Source: Cynocephalus volans
Lineage: Eukaryota > Chordata > Mammalia > Dermoptera > Cynocephalidae
Length of the DNA stretch: 64,000 nucleotides
NCBI RefSeq assembly: GCF_027409185.1
Contig: NC_084461.1
Coordinates: 188,826,001-188,890,000 of the forward strand
Reading direction: 5' to 3'
Made by a program: the position numbers and the translations under genes. Positions 15,433-28,438 of this stretch are shown piece by piece. The notes under the pieces were generated by a model. It did not search any database. It was not told the DNA's origin and saw only the letters and a list, made by a program, of their open reading frames with translations. Position 1 is the first letter of the stretch, and every line of letters begins with the position of its first letter.

Positions 15433-16234
15433 GTCCCGGATGCGCCGGGAGATGTTGGTGGAAGGGACCCAGGATGAGCCGGACCTCGACACAGGTGGGG
15501 GTCCTGGTGTCCTGCCGCCAGGCCACTCCCACCTGGGCCCCACCCCGCAGAACCCTGACTCTGAGGCTGAGGACCAGAAGCCTCCCGTGAAGGAACTGAA
15601 GCTTCAGGAGGGCTCTAAAGAGAGCAACGCACCCCTGACTGCCCAGGACAAGGCCCAAGTGAGGATTAAGCAGGAACAGACTGAGGAGGACACTGAGGAA
15701 GAGGTGGGCAGCCAGCCCCAGGACTTAGGGGAGCTGGACAAAGACCATAGTCCCCCCAAAGAGGAGCATCCTGACCTTCCGGGTAATGACAGACTCCCAA
15801 AAGTGGCCCCAGAGCCCCTCCTTCCAGGTGGGACCACTCCAGACTGCCCCTTGTTACATCCCCCCCAGGAGAGTGAGGCCAGGGAGCGGCTTCACCTGGA
15901 CCCTCTAAGTTTTAAGTCGGCCTCGGAGTCCTCACGCTGCAGCCTAGAGGTGTCGCTGAACTCGCCCTCTGCTGCCTCCTCACCAGGCCTCATGATGTCT
16001 GTGTCACCCATCCCTTCCTCCTCAGCTCCCATCTCCCCATCCCCACCCGGCGCCCCCCCTGCCAAAGTGCTGAGTGCCAGCCCCACTGCCGACATGGCCG
16101 GGGCCTTGCACCCCAGCACCAAGGTGAACCCCAACTTGCAACGGCGGCACGAGAAGATGGCCAACCTGAACAGCATCATCTACCGACTAGAGAGGGCTGC
16201 CAATAGGGAGGAGGCCCTTGAGTGGGAGTTCTGA
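15433..16234 (+). CDS. CUX2: CUX2 terminal coding exon: end of homeodomain and C-terminal repression region
   Basis: The exon completes the split Arg codon and reads [19 protein letters not shown], an acidic/Pro-rich segment, [19 protein letters not shown], a Ser/Pro-rich segment ([20 protein letters not shown]) and the terminal helix [20 protein letters not shown], ending EWEF and TGA at 16232-16234. The C-terminal region of CUX proteins carries active-repression activity. IKQE fits the SUMO consensus psi-K-x-E. All 266 whole codons are open. Together the six exons give 822 residues of CUX2, with CUT1 and the N-terminal coiled coil outside the window. Confidence 0.96.
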
Positions 16235-18490
16235 AGGTGGGGGGGGCAAGGGAACAAGTGACATCCCTGGTGGCCACTTTCCTTCTCTCTCTCACTCTCC
16301 TGGATGGGGTGGTAGGAAGGGAAGAACTCAACCATCAAAATGTGGACAACAATGTTATGCCATTTACATGTTTTGTTGTAATCCTAGTTATGTGAAGTTG
16401 TGAGTGAGCAGGTGGGGCAAGTGCCATTGCCTCCTCTTTTTGGCACCTGTTGCCCCAGGAATCCTGCTCCTCTTGTCCACCCTGACCCCTCTGCAGGAGG
16501 CAGAAGCAAAATGCGTGACATTTTCACCTGAAAACTCCAAACTCTTTTAGAAAAATAAATATTTATAGAACTCTTTTAGATATTTTAATAAAGGATCCTT
16601 CGGAATTTATTCCCAGCTGATGCTGTTTTGATATTACAGAGAGTTATAAAATCAGGATGCTGTCACAACTGTTGCGAAGTATACACTGAAGTTGTGTCAT
16701 TTTTGCCACTAGATGAGATTAAAAGAAGACAATTGTTCAAAGCCATCTCAAAACATTATAAGACTGACCAAAATTTAGATAACCTCTGAACTGCGGTTTT
16801 TTTCCCACGTCTGTCTGTGAGACACAGTGCATTGCTACTGCCCTTCCGGAAACCGTATGGAAAAGAGAAAGTCCAAAAGACTCTAAACAAAAACCTTGAT
16901 GCCGTTGAGGATGTGTTTCATTCTGCTGGTCTGTTTGCAACCTTGATAACACAGAATGTCCTGTGCCGTTGTAAGTGTTGTAGAGATGTGGGCTGTGACC
17001 TGACTGTCCCCTACGAGGTGTAGCATGGTACAAGACAGGATGCTGACACTCCCTCTAGTGGGCCACGGAGGTCAGACATCCATCGTGTCCATCTGCAGAC
17101 AAGGTGTGTTTCCAGATCCTCTCTCTGGAAAGCCAGGCATGAAGACAGGTGCTGGGGGCGGCACTTGAGCCAGAGTGACCCCATTCCCCAACCTGAATCA
17201 TGGCCACAACCGAGGAAGCTTCCCCACTAGTATGAGAGGAGGCATCGCAGAGCAAGACTGTGGCCGCTATCTTCCCCTCCTTGTGTCTTCAGAAGGTGAC
17301 AGTGTTGATCATCCCACAAGCACTGAAGCTTAGCAATCAGCGCCAAAAAGTAGATGCGTCACACTAGGACCCCAACTCCCCTTCTCACTATCTCCTCTCT
17401 CAAGTTGACCCTGGTGCTGTTTCTGGAAGGCATCTGCAGCTCCAAGTCCCTGCAGAACTCTGGAAGGCCAAGTTCATTGCAGTATGTCTACTGTTTCCCA
17501 ATCTCCAAGGTCACCCTCCTCTACCTTCCAATGCATGACCTGTTGAGGAGCAAAGACTCAACCCCCCAATGCAGAGGAACCTTTTCTCCAGCATCTTCAT
17601 CACAGTTTCTAAGGAGTTTCCAATTTGGATGGAATGGTCACCATATTAGTTGTTGAATCTCTCTTTCTTGTTTTTATTTCTTTTGCTTTTTCAGACTCTC
17701 TGTGGGAAGGCTGAATTGGGGGCCACCCAGAATGACAATAAAAAAATGACCATCATCGGTACCAATCCAATTTCAGGGGGAGAGATGGCCGACGGAGATT
17801 TCAAGGATGTGGCGAGTGTTTTGAAACTGCATGGGCAAAACCCAGTGACCAGGAGGGGACAAATAAGGACTGTTCCAGAAATCCCAGCTCTCAAGCACCC
17901 AGCCCAGACTGCAGTCTCCACACCAAACAGTCAACAACAACACAAACCCTGAAGGAAAACCTCCTTTTCCATATACCCAGGCTATGCATTGAAGAGTTTT
18001 CCACTGTATACATTTTTATCCAGATGATGGTATTTTTATATTTTGACAGTAGGAAACAGTGACCAATTTTCAGAGTAATCAAATCTGGAACAAACGAAAC
18101 ATCTCCTTTTAGCCGCCACCACCCTGTTGCAATTAAGACAACCGTAGGGGACACACCACTTTTTACTGTTGAAACAACACAGCATTGAAATTCAGGCTTA
18201 CATGCAGACTCCAATTCTTAGAGAACTAAATTAGGCTTTAGTGTGACGGGATTTGATTAAGCACTTAGTATATAGTCTTTTGAACACAGAAATCCTGTTG
18301 TACTTAAAGCTAGTGGACCCATGAACAACTTGTCAGGGTCACGTCCTATAACGGTAAAAAAAGAAAAAGAAAAAAAACCACACAAAACCGTTTCTATGCG
18401 AGATTGATGAACTTTGTTTAAAATTTTAAAAAAAGGAACACGTTCTGTAAACGAGTCGCTAAATACAGAATTGTATAATAATTCTGGTGT
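16235..18490 (+). other. CUX2: CUX2 3' UTR, right boundary estimated
   Basis: The region after the stop codon has no SINE, MIR or L1 that I can recognise for over 2 kb, which is unusual in this window and fits a conserved 3' UTR. Human CUX2 is remembered as having a 3' UTR of about 2 kb. Poly(A) signals occur at 16552-16593, and a further AATAAA lies near 17737. The right end is a guess; open frames within it are short and unconvincing. Confidence 0.55.
16552..16593 (+). promoter_or_regulatory. CUX2: tandem poly(A) signals of CUX2 (proximal)
   Basis: AATAAA occurs in GAAAAATAAATATTTATAG and again in TTTTAATAAAGGATC, with a T-rich stretch after it (CTGTTTTGATATT). Together these would allow an early 3' end about 370 bases after the stop codon. 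Confidence 0.6.
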
Positions 18491-20443
18491 CCTACTTCTT
18501 TGTTCTGGAGTTGGGGGTCAGATCTGGCCCTCAGAGGGGTTTTACAAAATCGTATTTTTACAAACTAATTTTTGAACTGTTTGCCAAAATGAAAATATGG
18601 GGGCATGTCATATAAAATTGCAGTTACCAGGTTCTCTTGAAAACCATTAAGCTCTGGCCACACTGGGCCCATGTTCCAATGTGACAACAGCCAGCTGACA
18701 AGGCACAGGTGCATGATTTGTCTCTGTCTTCTCCTGGACCACCGGCCTGGGCCCTGAGGGCATCTGCATTGGCGACTGTGCTTTGAGCTCCAGCTGCAGC
18801 AAAGGAAGTTAGAAGGTCTAGAATCTATTTTTCCACTCAGTGCAGGGTAGAAGCTGGTTGGACTCTGGGGCCTGCTACTCAAGGTCACATCCTGCCCCCA
18901 AAATCAGTGGCCATACCCTAAGGCCAACCAGTTTACAAAGTTGTGCCCACCTTAGTGGAGCATGTGAGCGGTTGGTGCCCCTGCCTTCTGATGGGACAAT
19001 ACCAGGAGGGGCTTCCTGGTGACCAATGCAGTATCACTCCTTTCCCAGCTGTATAACTAGGGCCTCAGTTTCCGCATCTGTAAAGTGGGGAGGAGCATCA
19101 CAGCAGCCAGCTCAGAGGGTCATGATGAAGAATAATCACTATGTAGACCAGGTAAGACAGTGAGTGGCACCTGGTAAGAGCTCCCTGACTACTAGTTGTT
19201 GGAAGTAGGGGGCTTCTTTCAATCCATGATGAGTCTGGGCATTGGGCTGCAGGAAGGGGTTTTTTCCATGACCAATGATGTGAAGAGAGTCCTTGAAGTG
19301 GCGCTAAGCATTACTCACCCATGAACCAAAGCCACGAGGCGTCCCAAGACAGACCTTTCGCCTTTGTCTGGAAACTCTCCGATCACCCCAGTTTTTCCAC
19401 ACATCCTTGCAGTGGAAAGTAAATTATTCATTACCTCTGCCTCAGGATAACTAATTGCTCCAGGCCCAGCAGGATGGCCCCCTGGGAGGCATGAGCACCC
19501 CATCACGGGGTGTCAGGGTAGGGATAGTGTCAGGTATGGGCCAAGGCCCCTGTCAGCCCTGGAGCTCCTGAGCTAGCCCATTAGGGGTGACATTTAAGGT
19601 GGCTCAGCCTTTCCTCAGAGCCAGACTGCCTGCTTTCAACCCCAGCTCCACCTTAGATTTTGGGCAAATGCCTAAACCGCTCTTTGCCTCTGTTTCCCCA
19701 GTTGTAAAGTGGGGATGATAGTAATGGCACCTTCCTCACAAGGTTGTCATAAACATTTGAATTAAATGAAGCCAAGGACTTTGCTTTTTAAATGAAGCAA
19801 AGTCCCTTTGGACTGTCGGTTCACAGCTCTTGAGAAATACCCAGGATGTATTTCTTGAGAAATAAGGGACACGGGGTGCAGGAGTGGAATCTGGTACACA
19901 GAGCTACCTGAGAACCTGAGAAAGCAGATGCCCCATGCACTCTGGGCACTGATGCTCCCATTCTGGGCCATCAGCTTTAGTGCTGACATCGTGTCTGCAG
20001 TCACTGCCCTGGAGCGAAAAATGCAACAAAAACAGAAATGTGGAATTCTGAACTGGGGGCACTGGAGGGGAGGGGATGGGTGGGCAGGCAGTGGAGGGAC
20101 TGGAAAGGAATGAGAGTGAGAAGTCTGGGAAGACCTTCCAGGAGGAGGTGAGTTTGAATCAGTGGGCAGAGGAGAGGAGAGAGCTAGTTGGGAGTAACTG
20201 GCAACTATTCGTCTAGCTAATAAATATTTATTGAGTACCTATTGTATGCTCAGTGCTTTGATGGGGGAAACAGAGGGGTTTGAGAGCACAAGTAGTGGGG
20301 TCCAGGAAGCCTTCCTGGAGGAAGGGGCATCTCAGCTGGCACCTGAAAGATGAGGAAAGTTAGAAAGGAGCAGCAGAGGAGGAGTGCAGAGAGAACAACA
20401 GGCAAGAGGTGGGACAGGGATAAGAACATGGGGTGGGGGGCAG

Positions 20444-20527
20444 GTGAGTGGTTAGCTCAGTTGGTTAGAGCATGGTGCTAACAACACCAAGGTCCAAGGT
20501 TCCATTCCTGTACCAGAAAAGAAAAAC
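20444..20527 (+). repeat. tRNA-Ile-derived SINE, monomer
   Basis: GTGAGTGGTTAGCTCAGTTG, GTTAGAGCATGGTGC and a diverged B box, then GTACCAGAAAAGAAAAA. It lies within L2-like sequence. Confidence 0.75.
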
Positions 20528-20942
20528 ATAGTGGTAGGGGGAGTCCACAGAAAACTGGATTTGGGATAGGAGATGGGGGAGGAAGAAAGACCGGAGCCAA
20601 ATTGTGAAGCACTTTGGGGCATGGTGAGAAATACACCTTTCTCCCGAGGGCACTGGGGAGCCATGGAGAGTGTGAGGCAGGGGGTTGCTGTAGTCAGACT
20701 TGTACTTTTAAGAGGTTAGGAGGTTCCATCTGCCTAGGGAGATGGTGGGCCAAAGGACAGTGGCAGAGCCCACTCCACCACAGGAGCCTCAGGCCTCCCT
20801 ACCCCTTGCTTCCTATGCCACCCTCCTCTTTCTTAGTTTAGCTCCTCCCACCAGGCCAGCAGCTCCACATCCATCACCTCTTGGTGAATGAACAAAGCCA
20901 AACCTTACCTGGCTTTCTGGCTGGTAACCACTGGGGTGGTGT

Positions 20943-21342
20943 TTTAGTCCGTTTCTATTGCTTATAACAAAATACTTGAAACTGGGTGATTTATAAGAAA
21001 ACAAAATTCATTGCTTACACTTGCCGAGGCTGGGAAGTTCAGAGTCCATCTGGTGGTGGCAACAGTGACCCAGGTCTCACACTGCAAGACGGTGGAGCAG
21101 AGAGAGCAGAGACAGACAGACTCTTCTCTCCTTTTAAAGCCCTCAGAACCACGCCTGACCACCATTTTTAATCTATTCACTATGGCATGGTCCTACAATC
21201 CAATCACCTCTTCAAGGCCCCACCTTTCAATTACCATAATAGGATTTCCCAACCTCCCAACAGACAAAGTAGAGGCCAACTTGGGGGACACAATGCAAGC
21301 TTCAGTGAGTTTGGGGGGGACATAATTCAATCCGCCACAGGT
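20943..21342 (-). repeat. solitary MaLR-like LTR, antisense
   Basis: The plus strand begins TTAGTCCGTTTCTATTGCTT, AAACTGGGTGATTTATAAG and contains GAGGCTGGGAAGTTCAGAGT and ATTCAATCCGCCACAG, the layout of a mammalian MaLR/ERVL-type LTR read backwards. No internal retroviral genes flank it. The element at 45350-45808 appears to be a relative in the opposite orientation. Confidence 0.6.
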
Positions 21343-21712
21343 AGGATTAGTCTAAAGGCTTAGCTCCCCACAGTCAAGGCACCAGGTTTGTGTTGTTATG
21401 GAAACTGGTCAACTTTTGCAGGCACTGGGATGCTGAAGCCACCCTGCAAACCCCAGAGCAGTGGGAATGAGGCAGGAACACCATCCAGGCAGGCCATCTG
21501 GGTGACTTCCTTCCTTACTCCAGGTATCAGCTTCCACATCTACAAACTATGAGAGGGATAAAGAATTAAGCTCTTTAATGGTCTGTGACCTTCTCTGTTA
21601 AAACACTGACTTTGAACTCAGCCTTTGAATCTCCACCATTAGGTGATCCTAGGGCCCTACAGAGAATCGGTTTCCTTATCTGTAAAATGGATATGGTCAT
21701 AATAGTAGCTAT

Positions 21713-22190
21713 TTGTCTGAGTTGTCTGTTACCGCATAACAAATTAAGCCAAAACTTAGTGGTTTGAAATAACAAACACTTCTCTTTCAAAATCTCTGTG
21801 AGTCAGGAATATGTGAGTTCTGGCGGGTGGGTCTCTCACAAGGTTATAGTTAAACCACCAGCCAGGGTTACAGTCATCTGCAGGCTGTTCTGGGGTCTCC
21901 AAGATGGCATACTTGCATGGCCGGCAGGTTGGTGCTGGCTGTTGGCTGTGGGCTTCAGTGTCTCTCCAAGGGGGCCTCTCCACAGGGCTGTTTGAGTGTC
22001 CTCACAGCACAACAGTGGACTCCCCCAGAGTGTCCATGGCAGAGGCTGCAGTGCCTTCTGTAACCTAGATTTGGAAGCCCCACTGTCACATCCACAGTAT
22101 TCTACTGGCCACACAGGCCCACCATGATTCAATCAACACCGGGGTGTGGATACCAGGAGGCAGGGAGCCATCTTAGAGAGTGCTACCTCA
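21713..22190 (-). repeat. ancient LTR-like repeat (MLT-like), antisense
   Basis: GTTGTCTGTTACCGCATAAC, CAAAACTTAGTGGTTTGAAA and the closing AGAGAGTGCTACC resemble an ancient mammalian LTR family. It is similar to the element at 48667-49195. The family assignment is from memory. Confidence 0.5.
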
Positions 22191-23204
22191 CAACCTTATA
22201 AGTCTCTCTGAAGATTAAATGAGTACTTTTTCAGCTGTGGTCTTAAAATCCCTTACATCCTACTAAAAAGTCAGTTTTCTGGGCCCTGCCCCAACGTACT
22301 GACCCAGAATTTCTGAAGTCAGAGCCCAGGAATCTGCATTTTTTAAGAAGTGCCCCAGGTGATTCAGATGCAAACTGAAGGTCTCAGGAAATGGGAGGTG
22401 ATTCTAATTCATTTGGTTTTATTTGGCCCCTGGTATACCAGGCCCTGGGAAGGGCTCTGGCAAAATAGAAGCAAACAAGAAATTAGAAGCAGAACAGGTA
22501 TTCACTGCATATCTGGTCACAGTCAGGGAGTGTTGAGTTGAAAGAAATTGTAACTCACTTAAAGACGTACAAATGGCTTATTGGGAGGATTCAGGGGAAA
22601 TCTTGGGAAACCCAAAGGCAGGAAGTTCAGCCAAGCGCTGGGTACTGCATGGTCTGTTTTGACCTGGTTAGTTCTCTCTGGGCCTGGTTGTTTCTCTCTC
22701 TGACCTCATGGCCATCCAAGAATAGCCACCTCATCCATCCAGTCTTCAGTTTAGTGCCCACAGATGCCTTAGTCTCTGTTCTCCCAATTCAAAACTCCCA
22801 GACCGTGAGTGGCTCTACTTTTATCTTGGAACCAACTCTTTTCCAAGCAGCTGTAGTCAGAGAGGGAAGAATCGTGGGAGCTGAGACAGGGAAAGGGGGC
22901 AAGGACTGGCCTCTCTGTGCCAGGCCCTGGGGGCACACAGGGAGGCAGACGTGGCCCCTGCCCCTCGAGGAGCTGCAGTCAGAGGGCCAGGGTGCCCTGT
23001 TCTGGGATTTCTCAGCCCCACAACTAAGAAGCAATGACAACTGTGCCCCTGGGCAATGAAGAGAGGGCAGTGGCAGTGGCCCTGGTGCCCAAGTGCCTTC
23101 AGAAGTGCACCTGGCAGGAACACCGTGTCCACAGCCCCAAGCACAGGTAAACCCTCTGTCGGGAGCGGGCAACCCTTTTGGAACCCTCAGGAAGAAGCAG
23201 TTCA

Positions 23205-24318
23205 TGGACCCACCATTTTTATTATTATTTTTATTGTGGCAAAAATACATAACATGAAATTTGCCATCTTCACAATTTTTAATTGGAGTTCACTAGTGTT
23301 AAGTGCATTCATAACGCTGTGCAACTGTCACCATCATCCATCTCCGGAACTCTCTCCATCCGGTAAAACTGAACTCTGTACCTGTTAAACACTAACTCCC
23401 CATTTCCTCTTCCCCCTAATCCTTGGCAACAAGCATTCTACCGTCCGTCTCTATGAATAAGACTATTTGGGGTACCTCACGTATTTGTCTTTTTGTGACT
23501 GGCTTCTTTCACTTAGCATGATGTCTTCAAGGTTCATCCATGTTGTAGCACGTGTCAGAATCTCCTTCCATTTTAAGGCTATTATTCCATTGTATATATA
23601 GACCATGTTTTGTTATCCATTCATTTATTGATGTCTTGGTTCGCATCCATGTTTTGACTATTATGAACAATGCTGCTATGAACTGGATGTACAAATATGT
23701 CTTCAAGACTCTGCTTTCAGTTCTTTGGATTATATACCCAGAAGTGGAATTCCTGCACCATATGGGTATTCTTTTAACTGAGGAACCACCTTACTGTTCT
23801 CTACAGTGGCTCTAACATTTTACATTCTCACCAACAGTGCACGAGGGTTTCATGACAACCTTGCCAAAATTTGTTATTTTCTGGGTTTTTTGTAGTTTGG
23901 GGGGTTTTTTGTTTTGTTTTGTTTTGTTTTTTGTTGCCATCCTAATGGGTATGAAGTGGTATCTCACTGCAGTTTTGATTTGCATTTCTCTGTTGATTAG
24001 TGGTGTTGGACATCTTTTCATGTTCTTATTGGCTATTTATACATCTTCTTTACAGAAATATTCATTCAAATCCTTTGCCCATTTTTTAATCAGGATGGGT
24101 TTTGTGTTGCTATTGAGTTTTAGGAATTCTCTATATCTTTTGCATATAAATCCCTTAGCAGATTGCAAATGATTTGTAAGTGTTTTATCATGGGCCCATC
24201 TTTTAAAAAGTCTTCATACCTTACTGGCTAGCTGCCCCCCAAAAAAGTCTTCATCAGAAAACACAAAATCTACAGCTGGGCTTAAGCACTTTATTATTTT
24301 ACCACCATGGAAGTTTCT
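23205..24318 (-). repeat. L1 3' fragment, antisense
   Basis: TTGGCAACAAGCATTCTACC, CTGGCTTCTTTCACTTAGCA, TTCAAGGTTCATCCATGTTG and CTATGAACTGGATGTACAAA are reverse-complement L1 ORF2/3' UTR sequence, continuing to CCCTTAGCAGATTGCAAATG. It is broken by stop codons throughout. A very short truncated SINE lies at 24218-24240. Confidence 0.8.
24218..24240 (+). repeat. extremely 5'-truncated SINE
   Basis: Only ACTGGCTAGCTGCCCCCC, the last bases of a tRNA-Ile monomer, remains. It lies between duplicated AAAAGTCTTCAT (24206-24217 and 24243-24254), with an A-tail merging into the right copy. Confidence 0.6.
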
Positions 24319-24428
24319 ATCTTTTTTTTTTTTTTTTTTTTTTGGCAGCTGGCCAGTACAGGGATCCAAACCCTTGACCTTGGTGTTATAACACTGCACT
24401 CTAACCAAGTGAGCTAACCAGCTAGCCC
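24319..24428 (-). repeat. tRNA-Ile-derived SINE, monomer
   Basis: The minus strand reads GGGCTAGCTGGTTAGCTCAC, TTGGTTAGAGTGCAG and GTCAAGGGTTTGGATCC, with a 23-base A-tail. Confidence 0.85.
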
Positions 24429-26572
24429 AGAAGAGTTTCATTTTGGATGCCAAGGTTTTAGAAATTGGGACAGGTAGCAGGGCCTTTTTCATAAAGTTCA
24501 TGTGGGGTGAGGTAAGGTGATCCGGGGAGGGGTTGGAGCAGACAGTTGGCACCAGATCTAGCCACAAAGTAGAGACAAAACAACCCCATTCAGGAATATA
24601 CAAGGTGCAGGATCATATGGGGACAAGACATTCCTTCAACATGTGTTCACTCTTTCACAAGAGGAGAGATGGAAGGCTTCCACGGGAATGGTGACAAGCA
24701 GTGGCCCCTGTACTATTCTGGGGGAACCCAGCTGTAGCCCCAGCCTGCACCCCACTTAGCAAAATGAGCCCTGCAGTTACCCAGAGCTACCCTCCTTAGG
24801 AGCAGCTGCAGTCACTCTAGCTTATCCATTAGGAAGCCTCTAGCTGCAAATAACAAAAAAGTCCCACTCAGAGCCTTAAACAGGACATTTATTACCTCAA
24901 ATAATAAGATGCCCAGAGGTATGGCAGACTCCTGGGTCAGTTGATGCAGCAGTTCAAGGTCATTTTCAAGTGTATGCCAAACTCAGCATCGGGTATCTCC
25001 TATAGAGTGGCCTACTTCATGATCACAAGGTGGCTGCCACAGCTCCAGGCATCACAGACATAATCCCCCCCCCAAACAATGAAGAGCTTTTTATTGTCTC
25101 TTTTTAGAAGCAAGAAGACCCTTCCACTCACATCTCATTAGCCAAAATTAGGTTACATGGCCATTCTTTAGCAGATAAAGTAGACAATCCCTGGAAGCCA
25201 AACAACAGCAACATAATTGATTAAATTTGACTAATCATTTATGGTGGGAGGATATTGGGCAACCAGCTATAACCTCTGCCTGGGTGCCCCCCGTGAGGTT
25301 CTCACCCCCCCCCCAAGTGGCTTCTCAGAATATTCCTTCTGACCATGTACAGTATCCCCCTTAGACTTATGCCCTGAACACCTCCCTGGGTCAAGGGGAA
25401 ACAATGGTATACTAGCAGGTGGATTCACAACATTTCTGTATTGACCAACTTTTCTCCCCCTCCACCTGTCAGTTGCCTAATGGAAACATTCCAGCAGGTG
25501 AGGGCACGCCTGTGACCCTCTCTTTTGGAGCTGTCTCTCTCCTGCTATTTCCCCCATCCTGGGCCCCATGCCCTGCGGTGGTTGCAGTCACAAAGGCCAC
25601 AGGCAGCACCCTGACTCAGCCTTTGTGGGGAGCCACTTCCCCACCCCCCATCTGTCAGCTGTGGTCCCACAAGAGATGGAAAGAATTACTCAGCAAGCAC
25701 CGGATGCTCACAAGTGGCATGATACCCTGGACCTTAATATTTTTCATTTCTTGAACTGGAACATGAGGACTATAGGTTGCTCATTCCAAGCCACATTATC
25801 CTGAATGTGCATGATTTTTTCCAGGCTGGCAAGCAAGACCTGTGACCCAAGCTCTGCGTCCACATTAAGAAGACAGGGCCTAGTCTATCACACTGGGCCA
25901 CCTTGGGCCAGTCCCTTCCCTCTGTGAACCCATCAGCCAAGCAAACAGACTTAATCAGTCTGAGATAGCACATGCATAGCATGAGCACAGCCACCGTCCA
26001 CCTGTGCTCAGCAGACATTACTAATCAATCGCAGGAACCTTCCCTGTGAACTTGCAGTGGTGCCAGAATCCTTGTCACTCCAAGCCCCCAGGCAGCCACC
26101 ATGAGCTGGTCAGTGAGAACAGCCAGGTTTGGACAATTCCATTTACCATTCCTGACCTAGATTGTTGTTCATGTGCCCCCGAACTCTCAAGTCTTCAACC
26201 CACAGTTGACTTTCAAATGCCTTTTCTTGCTTCTGAAAAGGAACCCTGTGCTCCATTTCTCCTCATATTCCTCCTGAAGGCTCTGTCCTGCCACAGGATT
26301 CCAGAGGTTTCCATCCCTACTCTGACACTCTCTGACAAAGCTGTGTAGCCTTGGCAAATTTCACAACCTCTCTGAGCTCCGTTTGCTCATCTGTAAAATG
26401 GGGCCAGTATCTGCCTTCAGAGGTGGTGACAATGTGCCTGGCAGAGCATCATCCAGGGGGACCACACAGTAGTCACTTCCCTGGTAGGACCTGCTCCAGG
26501 CTCTGCCGGGCAAATCAATCCAGGACTTTGAGGGGGGCAAAAATGACAAAACCAGTCATCATTTGACAAACT

Positions 26573-26578
26573 TTTATT
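26573..26578 (-). promoter_or_regulatory. PHETA1: poly(A) signal of PHETA1
   Basis: The plus strand reads AACTTTTATTTTAGCG, so the minus strand carries AATAAA followed by AGTTTGTCAAATGATGACTG; cleavage is expected about 15-20 bases on, near 26556. Confidence 0.55.
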
Positions 26579-28438
26579 TTAGCGCTTGCATCCCTCTTCC
26601 AGGCTGCCTGACATCTCTCCCCCTGCTCAACCCCCCGAGGCAGCCTGACCCCATCTTGTGCTCTGGGAGGGCATCCCCCACCCTTGCCTCACAAGAGGCC
26701 AGGGCCACTGTACCTTTAGAGTTTGTAAACCTGCACCAGGACTGGCATTAACACCTCACCCCACCAGCTAAGTCTGGCTGGGACATGGGGCTCTGGGAAA
26801 CTCCTAACACCCCTCCCAAGCCCCACAGCCTGTGGACAAGAGCGCCACCTCCACCCATGGGACAGAGGAGAATGGGGAACGTACCAAGACCCTAGAGGCC
26901 CCTACCGAGAGAGAGCAGGACTTGCCAGGGAGAAGGCAAGAACCAGGTGAGATTCCCTCTTGTGACTTGTATCTCTGAGCTGTGTATCTCCAGCCAGGCT
27001 GCCTCTCTTCCTCCGGGCAGTGCCAACCATCCCCCAGGCCAAATCCGGGGCCATGGGCCCCATCCCTTCCTACCAGCCAACAGGAAACAAAAGCAGTGAA
27101 AACACCAAATTTTGTGGCAAGGAAAAAAAAAAAAAAAAAACACTCTAAGCGTTTAAAAATAAAACTCAAACCAAAGCCCCAGTCCACTGAGCCAGCAGCG
27201 AGCTGGTGAGGCCTTGGTTACAGACACCCCCGTCACACCCCCGTATTTCCCCAAGCCTTGGGGTCTCCACAGAATGAAGGAAGGGGCTGCGGGGCTGGGT
27301 CTGTCACCAAGAGGCAGCCTTTGAGGAAATAAATGTTGGGGTGGAGGTGTCCTCAGGGGGTCCCTGGTGTGGGACACTGAGGACTGTAAACATGACCAGG
27401 TTGAGGGCCGGGGGTGTCCCACCCCCTGAGATTCTTCCTGCATGAAGACTGGGCACTGTGGTGAGTGAGGTGAACCAGCCTTGGCCTTGAAGCAAGGTCT
27501 CCCCGTGACTCCCAGGGATGGAAGGGGGCTGAGCTCAGAAGGGGCAGAACGGGGCTGTGGTGGAGGGGCTGCACGGAGCTGGAGGGATGGGAAGCCAAAC
27601 AGCTTTGCAGGTGCTTTTTTTCTGCCACTGGATCAGCACCTGGGCCCTTCCTGGGCAATGAGTCAGCTTGTAGCCTCCCCTCCCCGGAAGAACCTGCTGG
27701 AAAGTCAGCTCAGGCCACAGCTGCCCAGCCCAGGGCTGGAATTAAGGCGAGCTCCCAAAAGACCCCACTCCAGGCCAGGGCACGGGACTGAAAGATGCAT
27801 TCAAGGAGTGTCAGGAGAGCACCTGTGAGCGCCACTAGGGAACAGACAGGACCCAGGGGCACTCCCTCAAGGCCTGGCAGGGGGCCTGGGCAAAGTCCCG
27901 CCTCAGCCTGCTCCAGGCCATCTCACCCTACCGGTCTGCACACTAAAGCCTGTGCCTGCTTCTCCATTTGCTGACCTGGGAGCCGCCTTCTGCCCCTGCC
28001 ACTTCTGGAGCAGGCAGGTGGCTTGGAGCCAGACCAGCTTCTCTGGTGGGCCCCAGGGCACAAGGTCAGGCCCAGGTATGGTGTGCCTCACTAGCGCACT
28101 CTCTGTCCACATCGAGGGTCCAGTCAAGAGCCGCTGAGACCACAGCCAACTGGGCATTTGCTTTCCAGGCCACAGATCATTGTCAGGTCCCAGTCACCAC
28201 CTGAGCTGTGGCCCAGCCAAGGCCTGTTGCCAGCAAGAGGTCTTGGCTGGGTAGTTCAGGCCAGGTGGCCTTGGGGCTAGGCCTAGGGCTAGAGTTCTCT
28301 GGAAACCAGCTCCTGAGGCTTCTTGAGACTCATCCAGGCCCCGATTCTCCTCAGAATAAGACAGGACAGTCCCCTCCAGGCTGGGCCTTCCTGGAGTCAC
28401 ACAGTCTTCAAGTCCCCCTCAGAATCCAGCAACTTCTG

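Larger units (their letters stand above)
18491..26555. other. intergenic region between CUX2 and PHETA1
   Basis: No gene is supported. Contents are MIR pieces (about 19030-19190, 19610-19770, 26280-26430), L2-like sequence (about 20225-20700), LTR-like elements (20943-21342, 21713-22190), SINEs (20444-20527, 24218-24240, 24319-24428), antisense L1 (23205-24318) and an unclassified interspersed repeat at about 24830-25350 whose relative seems to occur at 43020-43345. The stretches 18491-19020, 22380-23190 and 25400-26280 look unique. Confidence 0.7.

Noticed and set aside
20943..22190. Possible endogenous retrovirus with two LTRs
   Set aside because: The two elements belong to different families and have no gag, pol or env-like sequence between them, so they are independent solitary repeats.
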